From Nocardioides bizhenqiangii (GTDB lineage: Bacteria > Actinomycetota > Actinomycetes > Propionibacteriales > Nocardioidaceae): a stretch of 64,000 nucleotides of DNA. Every line of letters starts with the position of its first letter. Position 1 is the first letter of the stretch. The DNA is taken from contig NZ_CP141059.1 in the NCBI RefSeq assembly GCF_034661235.1, positions 3,471,501 through 3,535,500 on the forward strand. The letters are read 5' to 3'. Below, piece by piece: positions 36,786 through 47,169 of the stretch. The notes under the pieces were generated by a model. The model was not told the origin of the DNA. It did no database searches and was given only the letters and a program-made list of their open reading frames with translations. The translations under genes and the position numbers were made by a program.

Positions 36786-36828
36786 TTACCTACAGTCTGT
36801 CCGTAACTTACCTACAGTCTGTCGGTAA
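36786..36828. promoter_or_regulatory. Tandem TetR operators
   Basis: Two copies of a 21-base near-palindrome with consensus TTACCTACAG-T-CTGTCGGTAA lie at 36786-36806 (one arm mismatch, CCGTAA) and 36808-36828, offset by 22 bases (about two helical turns). The first abuts the TetR start codon, and the second is 22 bases before the hydrolase start. This is a typical TetR operator arrangement for cooperative binding by two dimers. Confidence 0.85.
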
Positions 36829-36850
36829 GTCTCGCACGAAGGCGGAGGCC

Positions 36851-37702
36851 ATGCCCACCATCGAACTGCCCCACGCGACCTTGAACTACCACGTCGCCGG
36901 TCCGGCCGACTCCACCGAGCCGCCTGTCGTCTTCGTCCACCCGATCCTCACCGATGGCTCGCTCTGGCTGCCGGTGGCCGACCGGCTCGCGGCGCGGGGC
37001 ATCCGCTCCTACGCCCCCGACTGGCCGCTCGGCTCGCACCGGATCCCGCTCCCGGACGACGCCGACCAGTCGCCGCGGGGCGTTGCCCGACTGGTGCTCG
37101 ACTTCCTGGCCGAGCTCGACCTGACGAACGTGACGCTCGTCGGCAACGACACCGGCGGCGCGATCTGTCAGTTCCTCGTCGACCCCGGCTTCGACGCCGA
37201 CACCTCCCGGGTCGGCCGGGTCGTGCTTGCGAACTGCGACGCGTTCGACCAGTTCCCGCCGGCCCCGTTCACCCTGCTCTTCCCGCTCCTGCGTAACGAG
37301 TGGCGGGCGAAGGTGCTCGCCGGCCAGATGCGGCTGCGGCCGCTGCGCCAGTCCTGGCTCGGCTTCGGGCTCCTCGCCAAGCACCTGCCCGCCGACCTGA
37401 CCCGCGCCTGGATCGAGCCCGCGCGCACCAACGCCGGAGTACGCCGCGACGCCGTCCGGCTGCTGCGCAACATCCGGCCGGAGGAGCTGCTCGACGTGTC
37501 CACAAGGCTCGGGGACGTGAAGATCCCGGTCACGGTCATCTGGGGCATGGCCGACCGGGCGTTCCGGCCGGCGCTCGGTCGCCGGCTCCACGCGGCGTTC
37601 ACCGACGCGGAGCTCATCCCGGTCGAGGGCGCGCGCACGCTGCTCGCCCTCGACGCCCCGGACGAGATCACCGACGCGATCGTCGCCATCGCCGACCGCT
37701 GA
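36851..37702 (+). CDS. Alpha/beta-fold hydrolase
   Basis: 283-residue hydrolase. The oxyanion region is VVFVHPILTDGSLW and the nucleophile elbow is LVGNDTGGAICQ near residues 95-106. The nucleophile position is therefore Asp, as in haloalkane dehalogenases and epoxide hydrolases. The acid region is VIWGMADRAFRP. Where the catalytic His is expected the sequence reads VEGARTLLALD, with Thr instead. It has GGAGG before the ATG and lies under the tandem TetR operators, so it is probably induced by a compound sensed by that regulator. The reaction is not predictable. Confidence 0.85.
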   Translation: MPTIELPHATLNYHVAGPADSTEPPVVFVHPILTDGSLWLPVADRLAARGIRSYAPDWPLGSHRIPLPDDADQSPRGVARLVLDFLAELDLTNVTLVGNDTGGAICQFLVDPGFDADTSRVGRVVLANCDAFDQFPPAPFTLLFPLLRNEWRAKVLAGQMRLRPLRQSWLGFGLLAKHLPADLTRAWIEPARTNAGVRRDAVRLLRNIRPEELLDVSTRLGDVKIPVTVIWGMADRAFRPALGRRLHAAFTDAELIPVEGARTLLALDAPDEITDAIVAIADR

Positions 37703-37716
37703 GGCCGACCGCAGCG

Positions 37717-40077
<2,361 letters not shown>

Positions 40078-40079
40078 TC

Positions 40080-41105
40080 ATGACCGAGCAGATAGCCAGC
40101 CCAGCGGAGACCGCTCCGCCCACCCAGGTCCAGAAGCTCGCTGCCGAGGCCCTCGGCACGATGGTCCTGGTCTTCATCGGCTGTGGCGCTGCCTACATGA
40201 CCGGGGCGGACATCGTCGCCACCGGCTTCGCCTTCGGAATCGCGATCGTGATGATGGCCTACGCCTTCGGCCGGATCTCGGGCGGGCACTTCAACCCGGC
40301 GGTCTCGGTCGGGGCGGCCATCGCGGGCCGGCTCTCGTGGCGCGACACCGCGCTCTACTCCGCGGCGCAGGTCGTCGGGGCCCTGGTCGGTGGCCTGGTG
40401 CTCGCCATCACCCTGCTCGCCAGCGACATCGGCTTCGACTTCGGCGAGCCGATGGGCAGCAACGGCTTCGGCGACCACGGCGGGGTCGAGCTGCTCGGCG
40501 CGCTCCTCATCGAGATCGTGCTGACGTTCATCTTCCTGCTGGTCATCCTCAGCGTCACCGACGAGCGCAACGACACGGTGGCGTTCGCGCCTCTCGTGAT
40601 CGGCCTCGCGCTGGCCGCGATCCACTTCGTCGCCATCCCCGCCACCGGCACGTCGGTCAACCCCGCCCGGTCGATCGGTGTCGCGTTCGAGTCGGGCGGC
40701 GACGCGATCGTCCAGCTCTGGGTGTTCATCATCGCGCCGCTCGTCGGCGGCGCGGTCGCCGGTCTGCTCTACCCGCTGATCTTCGGACGCGGCACCGCAC
40801 CGGTCCCCGGCTCCGGGTTCGCTAGCGGTGGCGCGACCGGGACCGTGCCGGGCTTCGGCGCACCGGACGCCTTCCAGCAGCAGTGGGCCGAGCAGCAGGC
40901 CCCCGTGGTCGGCGGGTACGACGCACCGGTGGCAGCCCCCGCCGAGCAGCCGATCATCCAGGACGGCTGGCAGTGGGACCCCGCGTCCCAGCAGTGGATC
41001 CCTGCCCAGCAGCAGCAGCAGCCTCCTGCGCCGCAGGCCGGCCAGCAGGGTGGCTGGGCTCCTCCGTCCGGCGAGCACACGCAGGTCCGCCCGCCGGACG
41101 CCTGA
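40080..41105 (+). CDS. Aquaporin (MIP family) with Gln/Pro-rich tail
   Basis: Membrane channel of 341 residues. Six helices and two half-helices are in residues about 15-245, with both NPA boxes: SGGHFNPAVS and GTSVNPARS (the latter giving the selectivity-filter Arg). A His in the AAIHFVAIP helix points to a water-selective AqpZ-like pore rather than a glycerol facilitator. Unusually, about 95 extra cytosolic residues follow, rich in Gln, Pro, Ala and Gly (GWQWDPASQQWIPAQQQQQ). The start ATG has AAGGAG ten bases upstream; the nearby GTG at 40071 is too close to that site. Confidence 0.9.
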   Translation: MTEQIASPAETAPPTQVQKLAAEALGTMVLVFIGCGAAYMTGADIVATGFAFGIAIVMMAYAFGRISGGHFNPAVSVGAAIAGRLSWRDTALYSAAQVVGALVGGLVLAITLLASDIGFDFGEPMGSNGFGDHGGVELLGALLIEIVLTFIFLLVILSVTDERNDTVAFAPLVIGLALAAIHFVAIPATGTSVNPARSIGVAFESGGDAIVQLWVFIIAPLVGGAVAGLLYPLIFGRGTAPVPGSGFASGGATGTVPGFGAPDAFQQQWAEQQAPVVGGYDAPVAAPAEQPIIQDGWQWDPASQQWIPAQQQQQPPAPQAGQQGGWAPPSGEHTQVRPPDA

Positions 41106-41111
41106 CCCGGA

Positions 41112-41810
41112 TCAGCCTTCCCGGAAGGCGACGAGCTCGACGAGCTCGTCGCCTCCGGAGACGGTCTGCGCGCGCACGAGCCCGATGCCCCGCGCATAGA
41201 GCCTGCGCTCGACGACCCCGGGCTCGAGCGGGCTGCTGTCCTCGGTCTCCAGGAGGTCGATGAGGTCGCCGTACGGGACCGAGGCGGAGCCGTCGAGACC
41301 CACCACCTGCGCCCGGTCCTCGGCCACGCCCTCGGCGTGCTCCCTGCGGTAGCCATCGCCGACCCGCGGCTGCGCCGGCATCGCCAGCCCGGCCTCTGCG
41401 CCGTCGACTCCCGCTTCCCACACGCCGTCCTCACCGACGTGCCAGACGTTGCCGTCGGTGTCCTGGGCGAACCAGTCGGTGGTCTCCTCGACCGGCCGCC
41501 CGCGGGTGACGACGGCCTCGCGGACCGCCGTCGCCGTCACCCCCTGGACCTCGCGGGTGTCGTCGAGCACGGTGACGGTGATCGTGGCCACCTCGCCCGA
41601 GGACGTCGCTCGGTACTCCCACTCGCTCGCGGGCGTCAGCGGCAACCACGGGTTGTCGACGACCTCGACGAAGTCGGCGGGGTCGAGCGACGGCGTCGGG
41701 ATCACCAGCTCGTCGACCCCCGTCGGCGGGCTCGGCTCCGACGCGCTGCCGCAGCCCACCAGCAAGAGGGAGGACGTCACGGCGATCGCGACCCGCGCGG
41801 AGAGTGACAT
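41112..41810 (-). CDS. Putative lipoprotein
   Basis: 232-residue exported lipoprotein with hydrophobic residues 6-18 and lipobox LLLVGC. The mature domain has VVDNPWLPLTPASEWEY, a motif typical of a widespread uncharacterised extracellular family. Strands follow, including TVTVLDDTREVQGVTATAV and DWFAQDTDGNVWHVGE. The start chosen is the ATG at 41810 directly before the signal peptide; the frame stays open to 41909. It is divergent from mdh and nearly abuts the aquaporin end. Function unknown. Confidence 0.75.
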   Translation of the reverse strand: MSLSARVAIAVTSSLLLVGCGSASEPSPPTGVDELVIPTPSLDPADFVEVVDNPWLPLTPASEWEYRATSSGEVATITVTVLDDTREVQGVTATAVREAVVTRGRPVEETTDWFAQDTDGNVWHVGEDGVWEAGVDGAEAGLAMPAQPRVGDGYRREHAEGVAEDRAQVVGLDGSASVPYGDLIDLLETEDSSPLEPGVVERRLYARGIGLVRAQTVSGGDELVELVAFREG

Positions 41811-41824
41811 GCGGGCATCGTCTC

Positions 41825-41842
41825 GTACGGAAACCCCCGTAC
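41825..41842. promoter_or_regulatory. GTACGG-N6-CCGTAC palindrome between lipoprotein and mdh
   Basis: Perfect six-base arms are separated by AAACCC, 15 bases upstream of the lipoprotein start and 87 bases upstream of mdh. The form suits a dimeric regulator site. The regulator is unknown and the evidence is one short palindrome. Confidence 0.3.
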
Positions 41843-41928
41843 TGCGACCGGCCCAGCCGCTGCTAGCGTCCATCGCACCGAGTCTCGGTTGTTGTCGGCC
41901 GAGCCGCACTCATTCCTAAGGAGTCCTC

Positions 41929-42915
41929 GTGAGCGACACGCCTCTGAAGGTCGCCGTCACCGGCGCCGCCGGCCAGATCGGCTACAGCCTGCTCTTCCGC
42001 ATCGCCAGCGGCGCCATCGCCGGCGACCGCCCGATCGAGCTCCGGCTGCTCGAGATCGAGCCGGCGCTGAAGGCGCTCGAGGGCGTCGTGATGGAGCTCG
42101 ACGACTGCGCGTTCCCGAACCTGGCCGGTGTCGAGATCGGCGCGGATCCGGAGAAGATCTTCGACGGCGTGAACCTCGCACTCCTCGTCGGCGCCCGCCC
42201 GCGGGGCCCGGGCATGGAGCGCGGCGACCTGCTCGAGGCGAACGGCGCGATCTTCACCGCCCAGGGCAAGGCGCTCAACAAGGTGGCGGCGTCCGACGTA
42301 CGGATCGGCGTCACCGGCAACCCGGCCAACACCAACGCCCTGATCGCGCTGAAGAACGCTCCGGACATCGCGCCCGAGCGGTTCTCGGCGCTGACGCGAC
42401 TCGACCACAACCGCGCGATCTCGCAGCTGGCCACCAAGACCGGCGCCGCCGTCACCGACATCAAGAAGATGACGATCTGGGGCAACCACTCGGCGACCCA
42501 GTACCCCGACATCTTCCACGCCGAGATCGGCGGCAAGAACGCCGCTGAGGTCGTCGACGACCAGGCGTGGGTCGAGGACTACTTCATCCCGACCGTCGCC
42601 AAGCGCGGAGCGGCGATCATCGACGCCCGCGGCGCGTCGTCGGCGGCGTCCGCCGCTTCGGCCACGTGCGACGCCGCCCGCGACTGGCTGAACGGCACCC
42701 CCGAGGGCGACTGGGTCTCCATGGCCGTCGTCTCCGACGGCTCCTACGGCGTGCCCGAGGGCCTGGTGTCGTCCTTCCCGGTCACCACCAGCGACGGCAA
42801 CTGGTCGATCGTCCAGGGTCTCGAGATCGACGACTTCTCGCGCGCCCGCATCGACGCCTCGGCCGCGGAGCTCGCCGACGAGCGGGACGCGGTCACCGAG
42901 CTCGGCCTCATCTGA
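41929..42915 (+). CDS. mdh: Malate dehydrogenase
   Basis: 328-residue NAD-dependent malate dehydrogenase of the TCA cycle. The Rossmann motif is [19 protein letters not shown]. Catalytic signatures are [12 protein letters not shown] (Asp/Arg) and [11 protein letters not shown] with the proton-relay His. [19 protein letters not shown] carries the substrate Arg residues of the mobile loop. The start ATG/GTG region reads GTGAGCGACACG after AAGGAG. It is transcribed alone and followed by a hairpin before the convergent DUF3017 gene. With icd, sucCD and two sdh operons in the same 40 kb, much of the TCA cycle is present here. Confidence 0.95.
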   Translation: MSDTPLKVAVTGAAGQIGYSLLFRIASGAIAGDRPIELRLLEIEPALKALEGVVMELDDCAFPNLAGVEIGADPEKIFDGVNLALLVGARPRGPGMERGDLLEANGAIFTAQGKALNKVAASDVRIGVTGNPANTNALIALKNAPDIAPERFSALTRLDHNRAISQLATKTGAAVTDIKKMTIWGNHSATQYPDIFHAEIGGKNAAEVVDDQAWVEDYFIPTVAKRGAAIIDARGASSAASAASATCDAARDWLNGTPEGDWVSMAVVSDGSYGVPEGLVSSFPVTTSDGNWSIVQGLEIDDFSRARIDASAAELADERDAVTELGLI

Positions 42916-42929
42916 TCAATTGCGCGAGC

Positions 42930-42950
42930 GTGTCGCATTCGGAGCGACAC
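42930..42950. terminator. Hairpin between convergent mdh and DUF3017 genes
   Basis: GTGTCGC-ATTCGGA-GCGACAC gives a perfect seven-pair stem with a seven-base loop. It is 14 bases past the mdh stop and 11 before the end of the opposite gene. There is no T-run, as is usual in high-GC actinobacteria; it may serve both directions. Confidence 0.6.
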
Positions 42951-42960
42951 CGCCCGCAGG

Positions 42961-43296
42961 TTAGACGGGCTGGTCCGGGGTGATCTCGGCGAGGACGAAC
43001 AGGGCGACGGCGAGCGAACCGACGACGACGACGTCGACCAGCCGCGGTCGTACGGCGAGCATGCCCGCGTCGCGCTGGGGCAGCACGAGGCGCAGCGCCG
43101 ATGCCGCGGCGAGGGCGCCGGCGACGACCTGGATCCCGAGCCGCCAGTCGTGCGTCAGCCAGGTGATGCCGATCCCGACCGCCATCGCGATCAGGACCAG
43201 GATGTAGAGCACGCCGCCGATCGTCGACGGGAACCGCCGCCGCGAGGGGGGCGGCGGTTGCGGCTCCGGCTCCGGCTGCGGGTTCGCTGGCGGCAC
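42961..43296 (-). CDS. DUF3017 membrane protein
   Basis: Small 111-residue membrane protein with a Pro-rich cytosolic N-terminus (about 22 residues), then three hydrophobic helices (GGVLYILVLIAMAVGIGITWL, a second around IQVVAGALAAASALRL, a third near VVVVGSLAVALFVLA). This layout, and the position immediately after folD, match the DUF3017 family of actinobacteria; function unknown. It begins with GTG 11 bases after the folD stop, so it is almost certainly co-transcribed. Confidence 0.8.
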   Translation of the reverse strand: MPPANPQPEPEPQPPPPSRRRFPSTIGGVLYILVLIAMAVGIGITWLTHDWRLGIQVVAGALAAASALRLVLPQRDAGMLAVRPRLVDVVVVGSLAVALFVLAEITPDQPV

Positions 43297-43307
43297 CGAC
43301 TCGTCGT

Positions 43308-44162
43308 TCAGCGTGACACCTGCTTCTCAGCCATCGCGACGACGTTCGCGAGCAGCATCGCGCGGGTCATCGGCCCCACCCCGCCGGGGTTGGGCGAGAC
43401 CCACCCCGCCACGTCCCAGACGTCGGCGGCGACGTCGCCGGCGAGCTTGCCGTCGACCCGGGAGACGCCCACGTCGAGGACAGCCGCTCCCGGCTTGACC
43501 ATGTCACCGGTGACGATGCCGGGGACGCCGGCGGCCGCGACGACGATGTCGGCCTTCCGCACGTGCGCGGCGAGATCGACGGTGCCGGTGTGGCACAGCG
43601 TGACGGTGGCGTTCTCCGACCGGCGGGTCAGCAGCAGGCCGAGCGGCCTGCCGACGGTGATGCCGCGGCCGACGACGACCACCTCGGCGCCGGCGATCGT
43701 CACGTCGTGGCGCCGCAGCAGCTCGACGATGCCGTATGGCGTGCACGGCAGCGGCGCCTCGTTGCCGAGGACCAGCCACCCGAGGTTGGTCGGGTGCAGC
43801 CCGTCGGCGTCCTTGGCGGGATCGATGAGCCCGAGCACCCTGTTCTCGTCACGGCCGCGCGGCAGCGGCAGCTGGACGATGTAGCCGGTGCAGGCAGGGT
43901 CGGCGTTGAGCTCCGCCACCGCCGCCTCGATCTCCTCCTGGGTCGCGACCTCCGGCAGGTCGACGCGGAGGGAGGAGATGCCGACCTCGGCGCAGTCCTT
44001 GTGCTTGCCGTTGACGTACCAGCGTGAGCCGGGGTCGTCGCCCACGAGCACGGTGCCGAGACCGGGGGTGATCCCCTGCTCCCCCAGCTTGGCGATGCGC
44101 TCGCGGAGCTCACCCTTGATCGCCGCCGCGGTGGCGGTGCCGTCGAGCTTCTGTGCGGTCAC
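43308..44162 (-). CDS. folD: Methylenetetrahydrofolate dehydrogenase/cyclohydrolase
   Basis: 284-residue bifunctional folate enzyme that converts 5,10-methylene-THF to 10-formyl-THF, the one-carbon donor used by PurN and PurH encoded just upstream. Seen motifs: catalytic [13 protein letters not shown] with the active-site Lys, [22 protein letters not shown], the NADP site [14 protein letters not shown] and [11 protein letters not shown]. It is separated from purH by 143 bases containing a REP-like palindrome, so purH and folD may be partly uncoupled. Confidence 0.95.
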   Translation of the reverse strand: MTAQKLDGTATAAAIKGELRERIAKLGEQGITPGLGTVLVGDDPGSRWYVNGKHKDCAEVGISSLRVDLPEVATQEEIEAAVAELNADPACTGYIVQLPLPRGRDENRVLGLIDPAKDADGLHPTNLGWLVLGNEAPLPCTPYGIVELLRRHDVTIAGAEVVVVGRGITVGRPLGLLLTRRSENATVTLCHTGTVDLAAHVRKADIVVAAAGVPGIVTGDMVKPGAAVLDVGVSRVDGKLAGDVAADVWDVAGWVSPNPGGVGPMTRAMLLANVVAMAEKQVSR

Positions 44163-44213
44163 GTCTTCATCCTGTCATTGGGAATGTGGTGGCGGCGGGC
44201 AGGCACGTCACCG

Positions 44214-44268
44214 GGTCTCGATACGCGCCATCGCGACTTCGCAAGCTCAGTCGCGGCGCTACTCGACC
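44214..44268. repeat. REP-like palindrome between folD and purH
   Basis: A 55-base element with GGTCTCGATACGCGCC at one end and GGCGCTACTCGACC at the other, and inner arms TCGCGAC/GTCGCG. The loop contains TTCGCAAGCTCA, similar to the core of the element at 18033. It probably also acts as a transcript-end or mRNA-stabilising hairpin downstream of purH. Confidence 0.65.
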
Positions 44269-44269
44269 T

Positions 44270-44314
44270 GCCCACTGGACGCGTCCGCTCGTTCCTCGCG
44301 GCCGCTCAGTGGGC
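44270..44314. terminator. Inverted repeat at the purH 3' end
   Basis: Perfect eight-base arms GCCCACTG (44270-44277) and CAGTGGGC (44307-44314) enclose a GC-rich loop that can fold further. The right arm overlaps the purH stop. It may be a terminator or an extension of the adjoining REP-like element. Confidence 0.4.
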
Positions 44315-45886
44315 AAAGTGCCTGGTGCCGGTGAAGTACATGGTGACTCCCGCAGCCTGGCAGGCCGCGACGGTCTCCTCGTCCCGCATCGACCCTCCGG
44401 GCTGGACGATCGCGCGCACTCCAGCGTCCAGGAGCAGCTGGGGCCCGTCGGCGAACGGGAAGAACGCGTCGGACGCGGCGACCGAGCCGGCCGCCCGCTC
44501 CCCCGCCCGGGTCACCGCGAGCCGGCAGGAGTCCACCCGGTTGACCTGACCCATGCCGATGCCGACGGCCGCGCCGTCCGAGGCGAGCAGGATCGCGTTG
44601 GACTTGGCGGCGCGGACCGCGCGCCAGGCGAACGCGAGATCGGCGAGCGTGGCGTCGTCGGCCTTCTCGCCGGTGGCCAGGGTCCAGCTCGCCGGGTCGT
44701 CGCCCGCGGCCTGGAACGCGTCCGTGTGCTGCATCAGCAGGCCGCCGTCGATGGGGCGCGTCTCCACTCCGCCCGGGCGCAGCTCCTCGCAGACCAGGAT
44801 CCGGATGTTCTTCTTGCCCTGGAGCACCTCGACCGCACCGTCGTCGTAGCCCGGCGCGACGATCACCTCGGTGAAGATCTCGGCGACCTGCTCGGCCATG
44901 GCGACCGACACCGGGCGGTTGACCGCGATCACCCCGCCGAACGCCGACACGGGGTCGCACTCGTGTGCGCGCCGGTGCGCCTCGGCGACGTCGGCACCGA
45001 CGGCGATGCCGCACGGGTTGGCGTGCTTGATGATGGCGACGGCCGGCTCGTCGAAGTCGTACGCCGCCCGCCGGGCCGCGTCGGCGTCGACGTAGTTGTT
45101 GTAGGACATCTCCTTGCCGTGCAGCTGCTCGGCTGTCGCGAGGCCACCGGCCAGGAAGCCGTTGCGGTAGAGCGCGGCGGGCTGGTGCGGGTTCTCGCCG
45201 TACCGCAGCACCGCGCTCTTGTCCCAGGTGGCACCGACCCAGGCGGGGAAGCCGCTCCCCCCGGAGGTGTCGGTGAGCACGTTGCCCATCCACGACGCGA
45301 CGTGCACGTCGTAGGTCGCGGTGTGGACGAACGCCTTCGCCGCGAGCGCCTGCCGCTCCGCCAGCGTGAAGCCGTCGCCCTGGGCCGCCGCAAGGGCGCT
45401 CACGTAGTCCCCGCCGTCGGTGACGATGGCGACGGAGGCGTGGTTCTTCGCTGCCGCGCGGACCATCGAAGGGCCGCCGATGTCGATCTTCTCGATGCAG
45501 CCCTGCGCTGAGGCGCCCGACATCACGGTGTCCGTGAACGGGTAGAGGTTGACCACGACCAGGTCGAACGGCGCCACGCCGAGCTCCTCGAGCTGCGCGA
45601 CGTGCTCGGGCAGCCGGCGGTCGGCCAGGATCCCGGCGTGCACCCGCGGGTGCAGGGTCTTGACCCGGCCGTCGAGGCACTCGGGGAACCCGGTCAGCTC
45701 CTCGACCTTGGTGACGGGCAGGCCGAGCGACTCGATCAGCGCCGCGGAGCCACCCGTGGACACCAGCTCGACGCCGGCGGCCGCGAGGCCCCGGACCAGG
45801 TCGTCCAGGCCGGTCTTGTCGTAGACGGACACCAGCGCCCGCTTGATCGGGATCCGGTCGCCCATCGGCTCGTCGGGCTCAGACAT
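44306..45886 (-). CDS. purH: Bifunctional AICAR transformylase/IMP cyclohydrolase
   Basis: 526-residue enzyme for the last two steps of IMP synthesis. The N-terminal cyclohydrolase (to about 200) has [16 protein letters not shown] and [16 protein letters not shown]. The C-terminal transformylase has [39 protein letters not shown] and the end [10 protein letters not shown]. It uses ZMP (AICAR) and 10-formyl-THF from FolD. The ATG at 45886 follows GAGGAG eight bases upstream. That site is part of a hairpin directly after a ZTP riboswitch aptamer (45923-45992), so translation is likely switched on when ZTP/ZMP builds up. Confidence 0.96.
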   Translation of the reverse strand: MSEPDEPMGDRIPIKRALVSVYDKTGLDDLVRGLAAAGVELVSTGGSAALIESLGLPVTKVEELTGFPECLDGRVKTLHPRVHAGILADRRLPEHVAQLEELGVAPFDLVVVNLYPFTDTVMSGASAQGCIEKIDIGGPSMVRAAAKNHASVAIVTDGGDYVSALAAAQGDGFTLAERQALAAKAFVHTATYDVHVASWMGNVLTDTSGGSGFPAWVGATWDKSAVLRYGENPHQPAALYRNGFLAGGLATAEQLHGKEMSYNNYVDADAARRAAYDFDEPAVAIIKHANPCGIAVGADVAEAHRRAHECDPVSAFGGVIAVNRPVSVAMAEQVAEIFTEVIVAPGYDDGAVEVLQGKKNIRILVCEELRPGGVETRPIDGGLLMQHTDAFQAAGDDPASWTLATGEKADDATLADLAFAWRAVRAAKSNAILLASDGAAVGIGMGQVNRVDSCRLAVTRAGERAAGSVAASDAFFPFADGPQLLLDAGVRAIVQPGGSMRDEETVAACQAAGVTMYFTGTRHFAH

Positions 45887-45896
45887 CTGGCTTGCT

Positions 45897-45924
45897 CCTC
45901 ATCGGGTCGGTGCTGTCGATGAGG
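45897..45924 (-). promoter_or_regulatory. Hairpin masking the purH ribosome-binding site
   Basis: On the purH strand CCTCATCG-(12 bases)-CGATGAGG forms a perfect eight-pair stem. Its 3' arm contains the first part of the GAGGAG ribosome-binding site. Its 5' arm begins with bases that also belong to the 3' strand of aptamer stem P1. Stabilising P1 with ligand would weaken this hairpin and free the ribosome-binding site, giving an ON switch. Confidence 0.75.
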
Positions 45925-45992
45925 GCACCCAGGCGGTCGATGCCGGCTCGCACTCCCTGGTGGTGTCCCACCTGCGCCAGTCGTGTGCCCCC
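45923..45992 (-). promoter_or_regulatory. ZTP riboswitch aptamer (pfl motif)
   Basis: Read on the purH strand, the segment has every hallmark of the ZTP riboswitch. These are CGACTGGCGC, then AGGTGGG-ACA-CCACC hairpin, AGGGAG, a variable linker, and the 3' half CCGCCTGGG. P1 is closed by GGGCAC and GTGCCC. Position immediately upstream of purH is the commonest genomic setting of this class, which senses ZTP/ZMP (AICAR nucleotides) when 10-formyl-folate is short. It lies in the 120-base purN-purH gap. The match is by eye to the known consensus. Confidence 0.93.
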
Positions 45993-46006
45993 ATCCTACG
46001 AGGCGC

Positions 46007-46645
46007 CTAGCCTCCGAGCCGAACTCGGCGCCCGTCAACCGTCCAGCCGTCCCGCGCCATCCGGCCGACCGTGTCGACGAGCATCGCCCGCTCGGCGACC
46101 TTGATCCGCTCGTGCAGGCTCTCGACGGAGTCGTCGTCCTCGACCGGCACCGCGCTCTGGGCGACGATAGCGCCGCTGTCGACGCCGTCGTCGACGATGA
46201 AGAGGGTGCAGCCGGTGACCTTCACGCCGTACTCCAGCGCGTCCTGCGGTCCGCGCATGCCGGGGAACGACGGCGACAGCGCCGGGTGGGTGTTGACCGT
46301 CCGGCCGCCGAGGGCAGAGAGGTACGACGCACCGACCAGCTTCATGAAACCGGCCAGGACGACCAGGTCCGGCTCGTACGACGCGACGGTCGCGGTCAGC
46401 GCGGCGTCCCAGTCCTCCCGGGTCTCGTGGTCCTTGAGAGCGTGCACGAAGGTCGGGACCCCGGCCCGCTCCGCGCGCGCCAGCCCCTCGATGCCGGCGC
46501 GGTCGGCGCCGACGGCGACGACCGCGGCGCCGTACTCCGGGTCGCGGCAGGCGTCGAGCAGGGCCTGGAGGTTGGTGCCGGCACCGGAGACGAGCACGAC
46601 GAGGCGTGCGGGGGCGGCGGGCACGGGCGGGAGTCTAGTGATCAT
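46007..46645 (-). CDS. purN: Phosphoribosylglycinamide formyltransferase
   Basis: 212-residue GAR transformylase, third step of purine synthesis, using 10-formyl-THF. It starts MITRLPPVPAAPARLVVLVSGAGTNLQALLDA, with the phosphate-binding SGAGTNLQ. The formyl-folate site has VVLAGFMKLVG, NTHPALSPSFPG with the catalytic His, and GCTLFIVDDGVDSGAIVAQ with the catalytic Asp. It is upstream of purH on the same strand with the ZTP riboswitch between, so the riboswitch acts on purH and not on purN. Confidence 0.95.
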   Translation of the reverse strand: MITRLPPVPAAPARLVVLVSGAGTNLQALLDACRDPEYGAAVVAVGADRAGIEGLARAERAGVPTFVHALKDHETREDWDAALTATVASYEPDLVVLAGFMKLVGASYLSALGGRTVNTHPALSPSFPGMRGPQDALEYGVKVTGCTLFIVDDGVDSGAIVAQSAVPVEDDDSVESLHERIKVAERAMLVDTVGRMARDGWTVDGRRVRLGG

Positions 46646-46689
46646 GGGGCCTGATCCGTGCGTAGGCTCACGCGCGATCGAGCGGGAGG

Positions 46690-47118
46690 ATGATCTTGGG
46701 CCAGCGGAACCACCGGAAGTGGATCGTCCTCGCTGTCATCGGCGCCGTCGTTGCGCTGTGCGCGGGCGTCGCCGCCCTGCTGGTCGTGCGCTCCGCCCTC
46801 GAGCGGGCCAACGACGATCCCTCCGCCGTGGAGCCCGGTGACGGGTTCCACCACGACTCGTTCGTCGCCGACGACGGCTGGCAGGTCGTCGAGGAGCGGG
46901 GCGACTTCGACATCGTCGACCTCACGATCACCAACACGACCCTGCGTCCGCGTCCGGCGTTCCTCGAGTTCAGCGTCTACCGCGCCGACGAGGTGGTCGG
47001 CGTCATCAGCTGCTCGGTAGGCCCGCTCGGGGCGAGGGAGAGCGACGTCATGGACTGCTTCTCCGCCGACGAGTTCGTGGACGACTACGACCGGGTCGAG
47101 GTCGCCGACACGTTCTGA
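46690..47118 (+). CDS. Membrane-anchored hypothetical protein
   Basis: 142-residue protein with a short basic N-terminus and one helix (about residues 10-34, KWIVLAVIGAVVALCAGVAALL). An external domain rich in acidic residues follows (FDIVDLTITNTTLRPRPAFLEF), with two cysteines (VISCSVG and VMDCFSAD) placed to form a disulfide. It resembles small extracellular Ig-like or DUF4352-like domains, but I do not recognise a named family. It is divergent from purN, 44 bases away. Its stop codon is the first TGA of a nine-base tandem repeat. Confidence 0.65.
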   Translation: MILGQRNHRKWIVLAVIGAVVALCAGVAALLVVRSALERANDDPSAVEPGDGFHHDSFVADDGWQVVEERGDFDIVDLTITNTTLRPRPAFLEFSVYRADEVVGVISCSVGPLGARESDVMDCFSADEFVDDYDRVEVADTF

Positions 47119-47157
47119 CCGGGCTGACCGGGCTGACCGCTGACCGGGCTGACCGGC
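47116..47157. repeat. Nine-base tandem repeat TGACCGGGC
   Basis: Five full or shortened copies of TGACCGGGC run from the stop codon of the upstream gene (units at 47116, 47125, 47134, 47141 and 47150) in the convergent gap before the DUF6350 gene end. Each unit contains TGA, so stops appear repeatedly. Probably slippage-prone DNA. Confidence 0.75.
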
Positions 47158-47169
47158 TCTCCCGCGCGG

